A stretch of DNA of 61,162 bases from Sandaracinus sp. (lineage in GTDB: Bacteria > Myxococcota_A > Polyangia > Polyangiales > Houyiibacteriaceae). Shown here piece by piece: positions 49,188 to 57,727 of this stretch; the stretch's first letter is position 1, and each line of letters opens with the position of its first letter. The notes beneath the pieces were generated by a model. That model was not told the origin of the DNA. It did no database searches and saw only the letters and a program-made list of their open reading frames with translations. Position numbers and translations under genes: made by a program. The DNA lies in NCBI GenBank assembly GCA_002699025.1, contig PABA01000121.1, positions 1 to 61,162 of the forward strand, written 5' to 3'.

Positions 49188-51227
49188 TCAGCGGGGGGAG
49201 GCCGCGATGTTGCCGCCGTCCACGGTGATCACGCAGCCGGTGGTGCTGGGGGCCTCGGCGAGCGCGTAGAAGGCGTCCGCCACGTCGCCGGCCGTCACCT
49301 CTCGCCCGAGCAGGTTCGAGCGGAAGTACTGGTCCGGCTCGAGGCCCCGCGCGGCCGCCCGCTCCTTCACGAAGCCCGGCGGCAGGAGCCCGGTGCGGAT
49401 CCGGTCGGCGTTCACCGCGTTCGCCCGGATGCCCGCCTCCCCGTTCTCCACCGCGTACTGCTTCATCAGCGCGATCACCGCCGCCTTCGGCAGCGCGTAG
49501 GGCCCGAAGTTCTTCCCCGGGTTGAACGCGGCCTTCGAGGCGTTGAAGAGCAGCGCGCCCCCGAGCCCCTGCGCCCGCATCACGCGCGTCGCCGCCGCCG
49601 CGAGCGTCTGGTGCGCGAAGAAGTTCACCTCGAAGCTCTGGCGGAGCACCGCGTCGTCGACCTCGTGGAGCGCCCCCTGGGGCGCGACCCCGGCGTTGCT
49701 CACGACGACGTCCACGCCGCCGAAGGTCTCCACGCAGCGCCGCACGCTCGCCCGCACGGCCTCGTGCTCGCTCACGTCGACCACCTCGTGCGCGGCCCCC
49801 AGCTCCCCGGCCAGGGCCGCCAGCGCCTCCCCGTCCCGATCCGTCAGGTAGAGGCTCGCCCCCGCCGCCCCGAAGCGCCGCGCCGTGGCCGCCCCGATGC
49901 CGCTCGCCGCCCCGCTCACGTAGACGACCTGCGCCGCCATGGGCTTCGGCGCCTTCTTGCCGAGCTTGGCCTGCTCGAGGCCCCAGTACTCCATGTCGAA
50001 GACGTCCCCGAGGGGCAGCACCTCGTAGGTGCCCACGGCCTCGGCGGCCTCGACGACCTCGACGCAGTGCTCGTGGAGATCGGCCGCGACGCGCGCCGCC
50101 TTCTCCGTCTTGCCGGCGCTGACGAGCCCGACCCCGGGCACGAGCACGACCCGCGGGTTGGGGTCGAGCTTCGTGACCTCGCGGCCCTTCGCCGCGGCCT
50201 CGCGAGCGACGTAGGCGTCGTACTCGGCGCGGAAGGCCGCCAGGCGCTCGCGCACGTGGGCCCGGAGCGCGGCGTCGTCCATCTCGGGCGTCGGCGCGAG
50301 CAGGAGCGGCACGCGCTTGGTGCGGATCACGTGGTCCGGCGTCGGCGTCCCGCGCTGCGAGACCTCCGCGAGATCCTCGCGCCCGAGGTAGGCGTCGATC
50401 GCGTCCGACGTGCGCCGGTGGAGGAGCATGCGAGCGCCGCCCTCCCCGGCGGCCAGCTCCCCGCGAAGGATCGGCGCGAGCCGCGCCCACTCGATCGGCG
50501 GCACCTCGCGCCGCGGCACCTCGGCGGCGGCGCGCCGCTCCGCGATGCGCTCCTCGGCCTTCGTCACCGCGCGCACGTGCCGCTCGTAGCTCTCCTTCGC
50601 CGTGTCGCCCCAGGTGAAGAGCCCGTGCTTGAGCAGGAGCAGCCCCTCGGCCTTCGGGTTCGCCTCGGCCACCTCGGCGGCGAGCTTCGCGAGCGCGAAG
50701 CCGGGCATCACGTAGGGCACGATGGCGAGCGTGTCGCCCCAGAGCTCGCGGCAGAGCGCCTCCGCGTCCGGCTGGTCGACGATCGCGAGGATCGCGTCCG
50801 CGTGCGAGTGGTCGATGAACTTGTGCGGGAGGAAGGCGTGCAGGAGCGTCTCCACGCTCGGGTTCGGCGAGCTCGCGTCGAGGAGGCGCGTCCGCTGGGC
50901 GTTGACCATGTCCTCGTCGCTCAGCGCGTCGCGCTGGCGGAGCTTGGCGAGGGTCGCGAGGCGCACGGCGGGCAGGCCGGGCGGCTCGATGTCGCCGAGG
51001 TCCCAGCCCGAGCCCTTCACGCAGAGGACGTCGACGCGCTCGCCCGTGTCGTCCACGAGCTGGGTCTTCACGGAGGTGTTGCCGCCCCCGTGGAGCACGA
51101 GGCTCGGCTCGCGCCCGATCAGCCGCGAGGTGTAGACGCGGAGGGCCACGTCCTCGTTCACGCGCTCGCCGTCGGCGAAGCGGGCGATCATCTCCTGGGC
51201 GTCGGCGTCGGACCACTTGCTCTGCAT
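49188..51227 (-). CDS. Bifunctional class II aldolase / short-chain dehydrogenase (RhaD-like)
   Basis: This 679-aa fusion has an N-terminal class II aldolase domain (HGGGNTSVK, the metal-binding HSHAD and a later KHGLFTWGD). The C-terminal short-chain dehydrogenase (about 430-679) has nucleotide loop SGAASGIGAA, NAGVAPQG and catalytic Tyr/Lys near 577/581 in YALPK. The organisation is that of rhamnulose-1-phosphate aldolase/lactaldehyde dehydrogenase enzymes, which split rhamnulose-1-phosphate and oxidise or reduce lactaldehyde. No rhamnose kinase or isomerase gene is adjacent, so the sugar is uncertain. The ATG at 51227 starts the usual N-terminus. Confidence 0.9.
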   Translation of the reverse strand: MQSKWSDADAQEMIARFADGERVNEDVALRVYTSRLIGREPSLVLHGGGNTSVKTQLVDDTGERVDVLCVKGSGWDLGDIEPPGLPAVRLATLAKLRQRDALSDEDMVNAQRTRLLDASSPNPSVETLLHAFLPHKFIDHSHADAILAIVDQPDAEALCRELWGDTLAIVPYVMPGFALAKLAAEVAEANPKAEGLLLLKHGLFTWGDTAKESYERHVRAVTKAEERIAERRAAAEVPRREVPPIEWARLAPILRGELAAGEGGARMLLHRRTSDAIDAYLGREDLAEVSQRGTPTPDHVIRTKRVPLLLAPTPEMDDAALRAHVRERLAAFRAEYDAYVAREAAAKGREVTKLDPNPRVVLVPGVGLVSAGKTEKAARVAADLHEHCVEVVEAAEAVGTYEVLPLGDVFDMEYWGLEQAKLGKKAPKPMAAQVVYVSGAASGIGAATARRFGAAGASLYLTDRDGEALAALAGELGAAHEVVDVSEHEAVRASVRRCVETFGGVDVVVSNAGVAPQGALHEVDDAVLRQSFEVNFFAHQTLAAAATRVMRAQGLGGALLFNASKAAFNPGKNFGPYALPKAAVIALMKQYAVENGEAGIRANAVNADRIRTGLLPPGFVKERAAARGLEPDQYFRSNLLGREVTAGDVADAFYALAEAPSTTGCVITVDGGNIAASPR

Positions 51228-51286
51228 GGGCGCGGAGGATAGCCGCCCGCGCGCGCCCCTCAACCGCGCAGAGGTATGCTCTCGCC

Positions 51287-52012
51287 GTGCGCCCGCTCCG
51301 CCCCGTCGCCCCGCGCGCCGTCACGCCGCGCCCCACCTCTCCGCGCTCCGTCGCCGCTCGGTCTCTCGCGGCGAGCCCATCCGCGGCGTCGCTGCTCGTC
51401 GCGTCGCTGCTCGTCGCCTGCTCCGGCGATGGCCGCGCCGGCGACTCGACCACGCCGCCCCCCGCCGAAGACGGCCCCTACACGGTGGGGGAGGAGGTCG
51501 CCCCGGAGGACCTGCCGACCGAGGAGGAGGCCGCGCCGCTCCGCCCCGAGGACGCGCTCGGCTTCGCCTCCATGCACCCGAGCCTCGAGGACGACGGCTG
51601 CCTGGCCCCGGACGAGCTCGACGCCGAGGCCGAGGCCTGGCGCGTCGGTCCGGGGGCGCACCTCGTCTGGCAGCCGTGCCACCAGGGGGCCTACCAGGTC
51701 CGCGGGGCGCTCTTCCTGGTGCACGACTCGGGCGAGGTCGAGCGGCTCGCCCTCCCCTACGCCGCGCCGGACGGCGCCATCCTCACCGAAGCCGCGACGG
51801 GCACCTGGCGCTTCGACCCGGGCACGCGGGAGGGCGTCGACACGGTGCGCTTCCGGGGCGTCGGCGACTGCGGCCGGCAGCTCCGCTACCGGGTGGACGA
51901 GAGCGGCGGGCTGACGCTGCTCGAGCACCGCGAGGAGCCCTGCGACGACACGCCACCCGAGGCGATCGGCCCCGCCGGCTGGACCGTGCGCTACCCGCCG
52001 CCGAGCGACTGA
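51287..52012 (+). CDS. DUF1176-like lipoprotein
   Basis: This protein has about 241 aa from a GTG start, with an unusually long basic N-terminus before the hydrophobic core and lipobox LVAC (about Cys45). After a Pro/Glu linker, a DUF1176-like domain shows LVWQPCHQGAYQVRGALFLV and a C-terminal FRGVGDCGRQLRYR, with four or more cysteines. DUF1176 proteins are periplasmic and of unknown function. A start inside the Arg-rich leader would also leave a normal lipoprotein signal. Confidence 0.7.
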   Translation: MRPLRPVAPRAVTPRPTSPRSVAARSLAASPSAASLLVASLLVACSGDGRAGDSTTPPPAEDGPYTVGEEVAPEDLPTEEEAAPLRPEDALGFASMHPSLEDDGCLAPDELDAEAEAWRVGPGAHLVWQPCHQGAYQVRGALFLVHDSGEVERLALPYAAPDGAILTEAATGTWRFDPGTREGVDTVRFRGVGDCGRQLRYRVDESGGLTLLEHREEPCDDTPPEAIGPAGWTVRYPPPSD

Positions 52013-52026
52013 GCGGCCCCGCGCGC

Positions 52027-52734
52027 TCAGCCGACGGTGATCATCTCGCGCTCGGGGAGGAGGAGCGCGCTGAGGCGCCCCTCGGGCACGGTGCCGCTCC
52101 CCGTGTCGAGCGCGACCAGGTGGCCGGCGTCGAGGGGCTCTTTCACGCGCCGATGCCCCATCACGTAGGGCCGGTCCCCGGGGGGCCTCCCGCTCGGCCG
52201 ATCGGGGCACCAGAGGAGCTCCGCGCCCGCCCGCGCGATCCAGTCCTCCATCGCCCAGGCGCTCGTGTCCACGGGGAGCCGGGGCAGGCCCGCGTGCACG
52301 AGCCACCAGCTCTGCTCGCCGACGGTGAGCCCGAGCACGTGCGGGAGGGCCGCGACCCACTCGCGGTGGCGCACCGGCACCTTCTCCCGCTGCGCCTCGA
52401 TCTGCGCATGCGTCCCCACCTCGACGCCGTAGGCCGCGAGGGTCGCCCGCCCGCCGACCACGTCCATGAGCGCGAAGTCGTCGAAGCCCCGCCCGGAGGC
52501 CCAGCGCAGGAACCAGAGCTCGTGGTTCCCCAGCACGCCGTAGGCGTCCCGCTCGAGGAGCAGCTCGAAGCAGCCGGGGACGTCCGGGCCCCGATCGCAG
52601 ATGTCGCCGAGCATGAAGACGGGCCGGTCCGGCTCGAGGGCGTCGAAGAGGGCCGCGAGCAGATCGGAGCGCCCGTGCACGTCGCCCACCACCGCGGCGC
52701 GCGGCAGCGGCGTCGGGAGATCGAGCAGGCGCAT
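52027..52734 (-). CDS. Metallophosphoesterase, Ser/Thr phosphatase-like
   Basis: This 235-aa enzyme of the PPP/calcineurin-like superfamily shows all core motifs in order: GDVHG, GDICDRG, GNHE, HAGLP and a late GHRRV. These bind two metal ions and phosphate. Its size and the early GDVHGR motif resemble bacterial PrpA/PrpE or diadenosine-tetraphosphatase types. The start is the ATG at 52734; a GTG at 52743 is possible. The gene converges with the DUF1176-like gene with 14 bases between stops. Confidence 0.9.
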   Translation of the reverse strand: MRLLDLPTPLPRAAVVGDVHGRSDLLAALFDALEPDRPVFMLGDICDRGPDVPGCFELLLERDAYGVLGNHELWFLRWASGRGFDDFALMDVVGGRATLAAYGVEVGTHAQIEAQREKVPVRHREWVAALPHVLGLTVGEQSWWLVHAGLPRLPVDTSAWAMEDWIARAGAELLWCPDRPSGRPPGDRPYVMGHRRVKEPLDAGHLVALDTGSGTVPEGRLSALLLPEREMITVG

Positions 52735-52953
52735 CGTATCCACCTCCGCACCATGCCACGGGCGCTTCGCGATCGCGTAGCGGCAGCGGGAGAACACGGG
52801 TGTCCCAGGCCCGAGTCGCCGCCTCGCGCCCGTTCGGCCCGGAGAGGCAGAAGCGCAACCCACGCACCGTGCCGGCCCCCTCCCTCGCCGCCTGCTCGCG
52901 GCTGGCGCGGCGAGCCTCGCGAGCGCCCCCTGGGCCCTGGTATACCCCGGCTC

Positions 52954-53268
52954 ATGGACACGCGCGTCGCCCGGTGCCTCCTGCTCGCCCACGTGCTCAG
53001 CGCCGACGGGATCATGGCCGCCAACGAGAAGGCCTTTCTGCTCCGCGCGATGGAGGGGCTCGACCTCGACGAGGAGGAGCGGCAGCGGGTCTACTCCATG
53101 GACGGGCTCGAGGAAGCCCAGGACGTGGTGCGCGCCCTCGACAAGGCCGACCGCCGACGCCTCGCCGACGAGCTCGTCCAGGCCACACTCGCGGACGGGC
53201 AGCTCAGCCCCCACGAGCTGAAGGCGGTCAAGCAGCTCACGGCCGCCCTCGAGCTCGACGACGACTAG
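52954..53268 (+). CDS. TerB-like small protein
   Basis: This 104-aa helical protein has the TerB-family pattern: AHVLSADGIMAANEKAFLLRAM near the start and ATLADGQLSPHELKAVKQL near the end, each with Asp/Glu pairs that may bind metal. TerB-like domains are linked to tellurite resistance and stress responses, but isolated copies are functionally undefined. It is divergent from the phosphatase gene. Confidence 0.8.
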   Translation: MDTRVARCLLLAHVLSADGIMAANEKAFLLRAMEGLDLDEEERQRVYSMDGLEEAQDVVRALDKADRRRLADELVQATLADGQLSPHELKAVKQLTAALELDDD

Positions 53269-53627
53269 CGCGACGCCGCTTCGCGGCGAGCGGTCCGGGT
53301 TTCGCCGCCTCCGGCTGCGCCACTTCGCGGCGAGGGGGCCGGGTTTCGCCGCCTCCGGCGCCGACCGGCTTCGCCGGGGAGATCGGGGAACCGAGCCGTG
53401 GTGGGCGGGCGGGTGACTCGGAGGGCGCGACGCCGCTTCGCGGCGAGCGGTCCGGGTTTCGCCGCCTCCGGCGCCGACCGGCTTCGCCGGGGGGATCGGG
53501 GAACCGAGCCGTGGTGGGCTGGCGCTTCGGCTTGGGCTGGCGCTTCGGCGTGGGCTGGCTCTTTGGCTCGCGCTGACGCTTTGGCTCGCGCTGCCGCTTC
53601 GGCTCAAACTGCCGCTTCGGCTCGTCC
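53269..53627. repeat. Mosaic of direct repeats plus six 18-bp units in a convergent gap
   Basis: Three copies of a segment beginning TTCGCGGCGAGSGG and containing GGGTTTCGCCGCCTCCGG lie at about 53279, 53324 and 53437. Two of them continue into a shared block (CGACCGGCTTCGCCGGGG, then CCGAGCCGTGGTGGGC). Six 18-bp units (CTGGCGCTTCGGCTTGGG and variants) follow from 53519 to 53626. Several segments form TTCG-loop hairpins. The gap lies between converging genes and may serve as a bidirectional terminator. Confidence 0.8.
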
Positions 53628-53664
53628 GGCGACCTCGCGCTCTCGACGCCGCGCGAAGCGGCCC

Positions 53665-54237
53665 TCACTCCTCGCGCCAGCGGACCGCGAGCTCGGCGTG
53701 GTGGGCGTCGCCCTGGCCTCCGTCCCGCGCCTCGATCTCCACGTCCTGCGCGCCCCCGGCCTCGAGGGCGCCGATCACCGCGCCGTGGAAGTCGGCCCAG
53801 AGGTTCGCGTCGAAGCCGCGCAGGCCCCAGACGCGCATGCGCGCCCGCCCCTTCCAGTGCTCGAGCACCTCGACCTCGGCCCCGAGGAAGTAGCGCCGGA
53901 GCACCGTGCCCGCGCGCCGCAGGATGAAGCCGGGCGAGAGCGCGCGCAGGAACATGCGCCAGTAGGCCGGCAGGTGACGCGAGAGCCCGTAGCGCCCGAT
54001 GCTCCGGGGGAGCTCCGGGTCGCCGACGTGCGCGCAGAGGAAGACGTAGGCCTCGCGTAGATCGGCCACCGGGTACCAGCCCATGGTCCGCAGCGTGTCG
54101 GCGCGCACGTCCGCGCCGGCGGCCCCGCCGAGCGCGCCGCGGAGCGCCTCGGCGACCTCCGGGCCGCAGAGGTCGCGCGTCGCCTCCAGCAGGTTCGCGA
54201 AGGCGATGCCTCGCACCTGCACTTCCCCCGCCGTCAT
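53665..54237 (-). CDS. DUF2378 / TIGR02265-family protein
   Basis: This 190-aa protein matches the general pattern of a paralogous family best known from Myxococcus: an N-terminal helix (VRGIAFANLLEATRDLCG), the MGWYPVADLREAYVFLC segment, YGLSRHLPAYWRMFLRALSPGFILRRA and a beta-rich end (RARMRVWGLRGFDANLWADF). Function is unknown; the domain layout recalls small ligand-binding sensors. Assignment is from memory of family features and should be taken as probable. Confidence 0.7.
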   Translation of the reverse strand: MTAGEVQVRGIAFANLLEATRDLCGPEVAEALRGALGGAAGADVRADTLRTMGWYPVADLREAYVFLCAHVGDPELPRSIGRYGLSRHLPAYWRMFLRALSPGFILRRAGTVLRRYFLGAEVEVLEHWKGRARMRVWGLRGFDANLWADFHGAVIGALEAGGAQDVEIEARDGGQGDAHHAELAVRWREE

Positions 54238-54477
54238 CGGGGCACCCTATCACCTCCCGGGCACCGCCGAAGCCTCCGCGGCGGCGCCCGCGCAGAGCCT
54301 TGGGCCAGTACGAAGCGTCGACCAGAGTGGGCCTCATGGAGCGCCCGCCCCGCCTCTCGCCGAGGGGGCCGAGCCCACGCGATCGCGGCGGCTCGCACCG
54401 CCCGGACACGCGCGTGGCCACGGCCCCGTCCATCCCCATGCCGCCCCGTGCATCGGATCACCGGACCCCCGCGGACG

Positions 54478-56238
54478 TCAGCGGCTCGCTGCGACGACCT
54501 CGGCCTCCCCCCAGGGGAGGCCGACGCGCAGGTGCACGCGGCCCCCGCGCACGCCGAGGAGCAGCCGCCGCGCCTGCGCCGCGTCCCGGACGGGCAGGCC
54601 CTCGATGGCGCGGAGGACCTCCCCCCCGCGGAGGCGCGCCGCCGAGAGCGGACCCCGCTCCACCCGGCGGAGGACCACGCGCCCCTCCTCCTCGCCGATC
54701 TCCACGCCGTAGCGCCGCAGCACCCGGTAGGCGTCGCTCTCCCAGAGGTGCACCTCGCCCGCCCGCGCGTCGACGACGACCCGGAAGAAGCGGAGCGTGC
54801 CCATCCCCACGAGCCCGAGCCCCCGCCCATCGAAGCGGTCCCGCACCTCGTAGCGGGCCCAGGCCTCCGTGGCGGGGAAAGGGTACGGCCCGAGGCGCAG
54901 CCCGCGCAGGCGCACCGCGTGATCGACCGCGCCCGGTCGCTCCGAGAACGCGCGCGGCACGGGCGTGGCGTCGCGCCGCGGATAGGCCGTGCGCATGCCC
55001 GGCGCGTCGACGGCCGCGGCGAGCGTCGCGCCCGTGTCGACGATGAAGCTCCCCTCGCCCACGCCGGCCACGGCGCCGGGCACGCGCACCCGATGCCGGC
55101 CACCGAAGTCCCGGAGCGTCGCGTCCGGACGCGCCCCGCGCGGCTCGAAGGCGTCCGGCGCGTGGAAGCGGAGCTCGCCGGCCGGCGCGTCGACGTCGAG
55201 GAGGAGGTGCCGGAGCACGTCGAGGCCGAGGAGCCCGTCCGCCTCGCCGAGGGCGGCGCCGAGACCGTCCTGGACCCAGAGCGCCATGGCCGGGAGCGTG
55301 AGCGCACCGAGCGCGACCCGGTCGGCGACGGCGACCTCACGCTCGCCGGCGGGGAGCCACGGCGGGTCCGCGTAGAGCGGCACGTCACCGTAGCGGGCCA
55401 CCCCGGCGCGGCGGGCGGCGCGGGCATCGAGGACGGTGAAGGGCGCGCCCGTGTCGACGAGGAGCTCGAGCGGGGGCCCGTCACCGAAGGCCACGCGGAC
55501 CGACGGGCGGAGCGGGTCCGGGAGCGGGACCGCGTGCGTGCCCTCGAGCGGCTCGGCGACGGGCCCGCGCCGCGCCCACGGGGGGTCCTGACGGGTGCGC
55601 TGAACCACCTCGAGCGCGAAGCGGGTCTCGAGCGCCCGCGGACGCACGCGCCGGTCGAAGGAGTGGGTGCTCCGGCAGGTGCCTCCCGCCGGCACGGGGC
55701 CGCGCCACTCGAGCGACTCGCAGACCTGGAGCCGGCCGGCGAGGTCCGTGTGGTCCCACGCCTCCGGGAGCGCGCCCGGGTGGGCGAGGAGGAAGGCCAG
55801 CGTCTGCCCCTCGGGCGGCCGGTAGAAGTACTCGGCGCCCCGGCGCCGCCAGCCAGCGCCCGCGTCGCAGGCGAGGGCGCCCCCGAAGAGGCTCGCGCGC
55901 GTCGCGATCTGCGCGCGGAGGAGGTCGCCGGCCGGGCGCGCCGGGCCCGCGCCGACGCGCACGAAGGCGGCGCCCTCTTCCGTGCGTCCGAGCACGAGCG
56001 CCCGCGCGTCCTGGGAGCGCCCCTGGACCAGCGGCGTGCGGCGCTCCACGTAGCGGGCCCCGCGTCGCAGGACCTCCCAGCGCCAGGGCCCGGCGGGGCC
56101 CTCCACCCGGTAGTCGAGCCGGAGCCCGGTGGCGCAGGCCGGCGCCTCCGCCCTCCGCGCCGCGAAGCGCGGGGCCGCCACGCCTCGGGTGCGCGGGCCG
56201 CAGGCCGCGACGAGGAGCAGCAGGGAGAGCGCGCGCAT
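54478..56238 (-). CDS. Lipoprotein aspartyl protease-like protein with PDZ domain
   Basis: This 586-aa lipoprotein (VAAC, Cys13) has an N-terminal domain of about 230 residues of unknown type. A two-lobed retropepsin-like region follows, carrying DTGA twice (LLVDTGAPFTVLD and FIVDTGATLAAAVD), and the protein ends in a PDZ-like domain of about 90 residues (LSAARLRGGEVLRAIEGLPV). Paired DTGA motifs within one chain resemble pepsin-type architecture and differ from single-motif bacterial retropepsins. It probably acts on proteins in the periplasm or at the surface. Confidence 0.85.
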   Translation of the reverse strand: MRALSLLLLVAACGPRTRGVAAPRFAARRAEAPACATGLRLDYRVEGPAGPWRWEVLRRGARYVERRTPLVQGRSQDARALVLGRTEEGAAFVRVGAGPARPAGDLLRAQIATRASLFGGALACDAGAGWRRRGAEYFYRPPEGQTLAFLLAHPGALPEAWDHTDLAGRLQVCESLEWRGPVPAGGTCRSTHSFDRRVRPRALETRFALEVVQRTRQDPPWARRGPVAEPLEGTHAVPLPDPLRPSVRVAFGDGPPLELLVDTGAPFTVLDARAARRAGVARYGDVPLYADPPWLPAGEREVAVADRVALGALTLPAMALWVQDGLGAALGEADGLLGLDVLRHLLLDVDAPAGELRFHAPDAFEPRGARPDATLRDFGGRHRVRVPGAVAGVGEGSFIVDTGATLAAAVDAPGMRTAYPRRDATPVPRAFSERPGAVDHAVRLRGLRLGPYPFPATEAWARYEVRDRFDGRGLGLVGMGTLRFFRVVVDARAGEVHLWESDAYRVLRRYGVEIGEEEGRVVLRRVERGPLSAARLRGGEVLRAIEGLPVRDAAQARRLLLGVRGGRVHLRVGLPWGEAEVVAASR

Positions 56239-56345
56239 CAGGCCGATCTACGCTCGGCCTCCGCCGCCCCTTCCGCCTCCGCCCCTTCCGCCTCGGCCTC
56301 TGCCGCCGTCCGCCGCCTCTCTCTCGTCCACCCGGCCGCCCCTCC

Positions 56346-57668
56346 TCAGGGCAGGTCGAGGACCTCCACCGGGCTCGGCGCGTCCTCGAGGGTGCCGTCG
56401 CCGAGCTGCCCGGCGTTGTTGCTCCCCCAGCAACGGACCGTGTCGTCGGCGCTCCGCGCGCAGGAGTGCCAGAGCCCCGAGCCGAGCTCGAGGGCGTCGC
56501 CGATCCCCACGCGGGTCGGGCGAGGTCGGTCCACGAAGGTCCCGTCGCCGAGCTGCCCGTTCTGGTTCCGGCCCCAGCAGAAGACCTGCCCGTCCCGGCG
56601 CCGCGCGCAGGTGTGCACGTGGCCCGCGGCGATGAAGGCCACGTCCGCGAGGCCGACCACCGGGACCGGGCTCAGCCGATCGACACGCGTGCCGTCGCCG
56701 AGCTGCCCGGAGCGGTTGCGGCCCCAGCACCAGACGCGGCCGGTGCCGTCGAGCGCGCAGGAGTGGAAGCGACCCGCCGTGACCTGCACCGCGTCCTCGA
56801 CCCCCGCGACCTCGACCACGCCCTCGGTCGACGCCGTCGTGCCGATGCCCAGCTGGCCGTCGTCGTTCACGCCGAAGCAGCGCACGACCGGATCGCCGGC
56901 GGGCACCTCCGCGACGAAGCAGGTGTGGCCCGCGCCGACCGCCAGATCGAGAGCGCCAGCGGTCCCCTCGACCGGCGTCGGCGCGCCGAAGCCGAAGGCT
57001 CCCTCGAGGCAGTCGATGCCGCCCGCGCCCTCGAAGCGCCAGCAGGTGCGCCCGAAGCTCCCGATGGCGACCTGCGCGACGCCCATGGTCGCGATGGCCG
57101 TGGCCACGCGCCCGTCGCCCCAGCAGGTGAGGCCGCGGTCCGCCGTCACGGCGCAGGTGCGGTCGCCGCCCGCCGCGATCTCGCGCGGGTCCTCGAGTCC
57201 CTCCACCGGCGTCGGACGGGGCCGGTCGACGCCGTCCAGCCGGCCGAGCTGGCCCGCGAAGTTCGCGCCCCAGCACTCGACCGTGCCGCTCTCCCGGCGC
57301 GCGCAGGTGTGGAAGCGCCCCGCGGCGATCTGGGCGATCGTGCAGACCGGATCGGGCGCGCACTCGACGAGCCCGGCGTCCATGCCCGCGTCCATCCCCG
57401 CGTCGACGCCCGCGTCCATGCCTCCGTCGACGCCCGGGTCCCCGCCCGCGTCGAAGCCGGGGTCGACCGCCGCGTCCCGGCCGCCGTCTCGCTCGCCGCC
57501 GCCATCGATCCCGCCCCCAGCGTCGAGCGCGCCACCATCGATCCCGCCGCCGCCGCCATCGCGGCCGGCCGCGTCGGGGCGCGCCTCCGGATCCACCGGA
57601 TGGAACTCGTAGCACCCGAGCGTCAGCGCGAGCGCGAGCGAAGCCAGACGAAGCATGGGCGACACCAT
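56346..57668 (-). CDS. RCC1-repeat lipoprotein B
   Basis: This 440-aa lipoprotein has an LTLGC lipobox, a very Asp/Gly/Ala-rich linker (about 25-100) and about seven RCC1-type blades of the form AAGxxHTCA, VxCWGxNxxGQLGDGT, predicted to close as a beta-propeller. Each blade has two conserved cysteines. RCC1 propellers mediate protein contacts; no partner is evident. The start is the ATG at 57668, with one at 57656 also possible. It lies 59 bases downstream of a related gene on the same strand. Confidence 0.88.
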   Translation of the reverse strand: MVSPMLRLASLALALTLGCYEFHPVDPEARPDAAGRDGGGGGIDGGALDAGGGIDGGGERDGGRDAAVDPGFDAGGDPGVDGGMDAGVDAGMDAGMDAGLVECAPDPVCTIAQIAAGRFHTCARRESGTVECWGANFAGQLGRLDGVDRPRPTPVEGLEDPREIAAGGDRTCAVTADRGLTCWGDGRVATAIATMGVAQVAIGSFGRTCWRFEGAGGIDCLEGAFGFGAPTPVEGTAGALDLAVGAGHTCFVAEVPAGDPVVRCFGVNDDGQLGIGTTASTEGVVEVAGVEDAVQVTAGRFHSCALDGTGRVWCWGRNRSGQLGDGTRVDRLSPVPVVGLADVAFIAAGHVHTCARRRDGQVFCWGRNQNGQLGDGTFVDRPRPTRVGIGDALELGSGLWHSCARSADDTVRCWGSNNAGQLGDGTLEDAPSPVEVLDLP

Positions 57669-57727
57669 GACAGCCCACCGTCGCCGACGCCGCTCCCCGG
57701 TCACGAGGCGCGTTCGCAACGCTCCGC

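Noticed and set aside
48964-49269. Small Gly/His-rich open frame after the CBS gene
   Set aside because: It is made of hexamer repeats, overlaps the end of the convergent aldolase/dehydrogenase gene and has no ribosome-binding site.
53237-53640. Hexapeptide EPKRQR-type extension of the DUF2378 protein
   Set aside because: The 18-bp repeat encodes such peptides on the minus strand, but in a different frame from the gene that ends at 53665.
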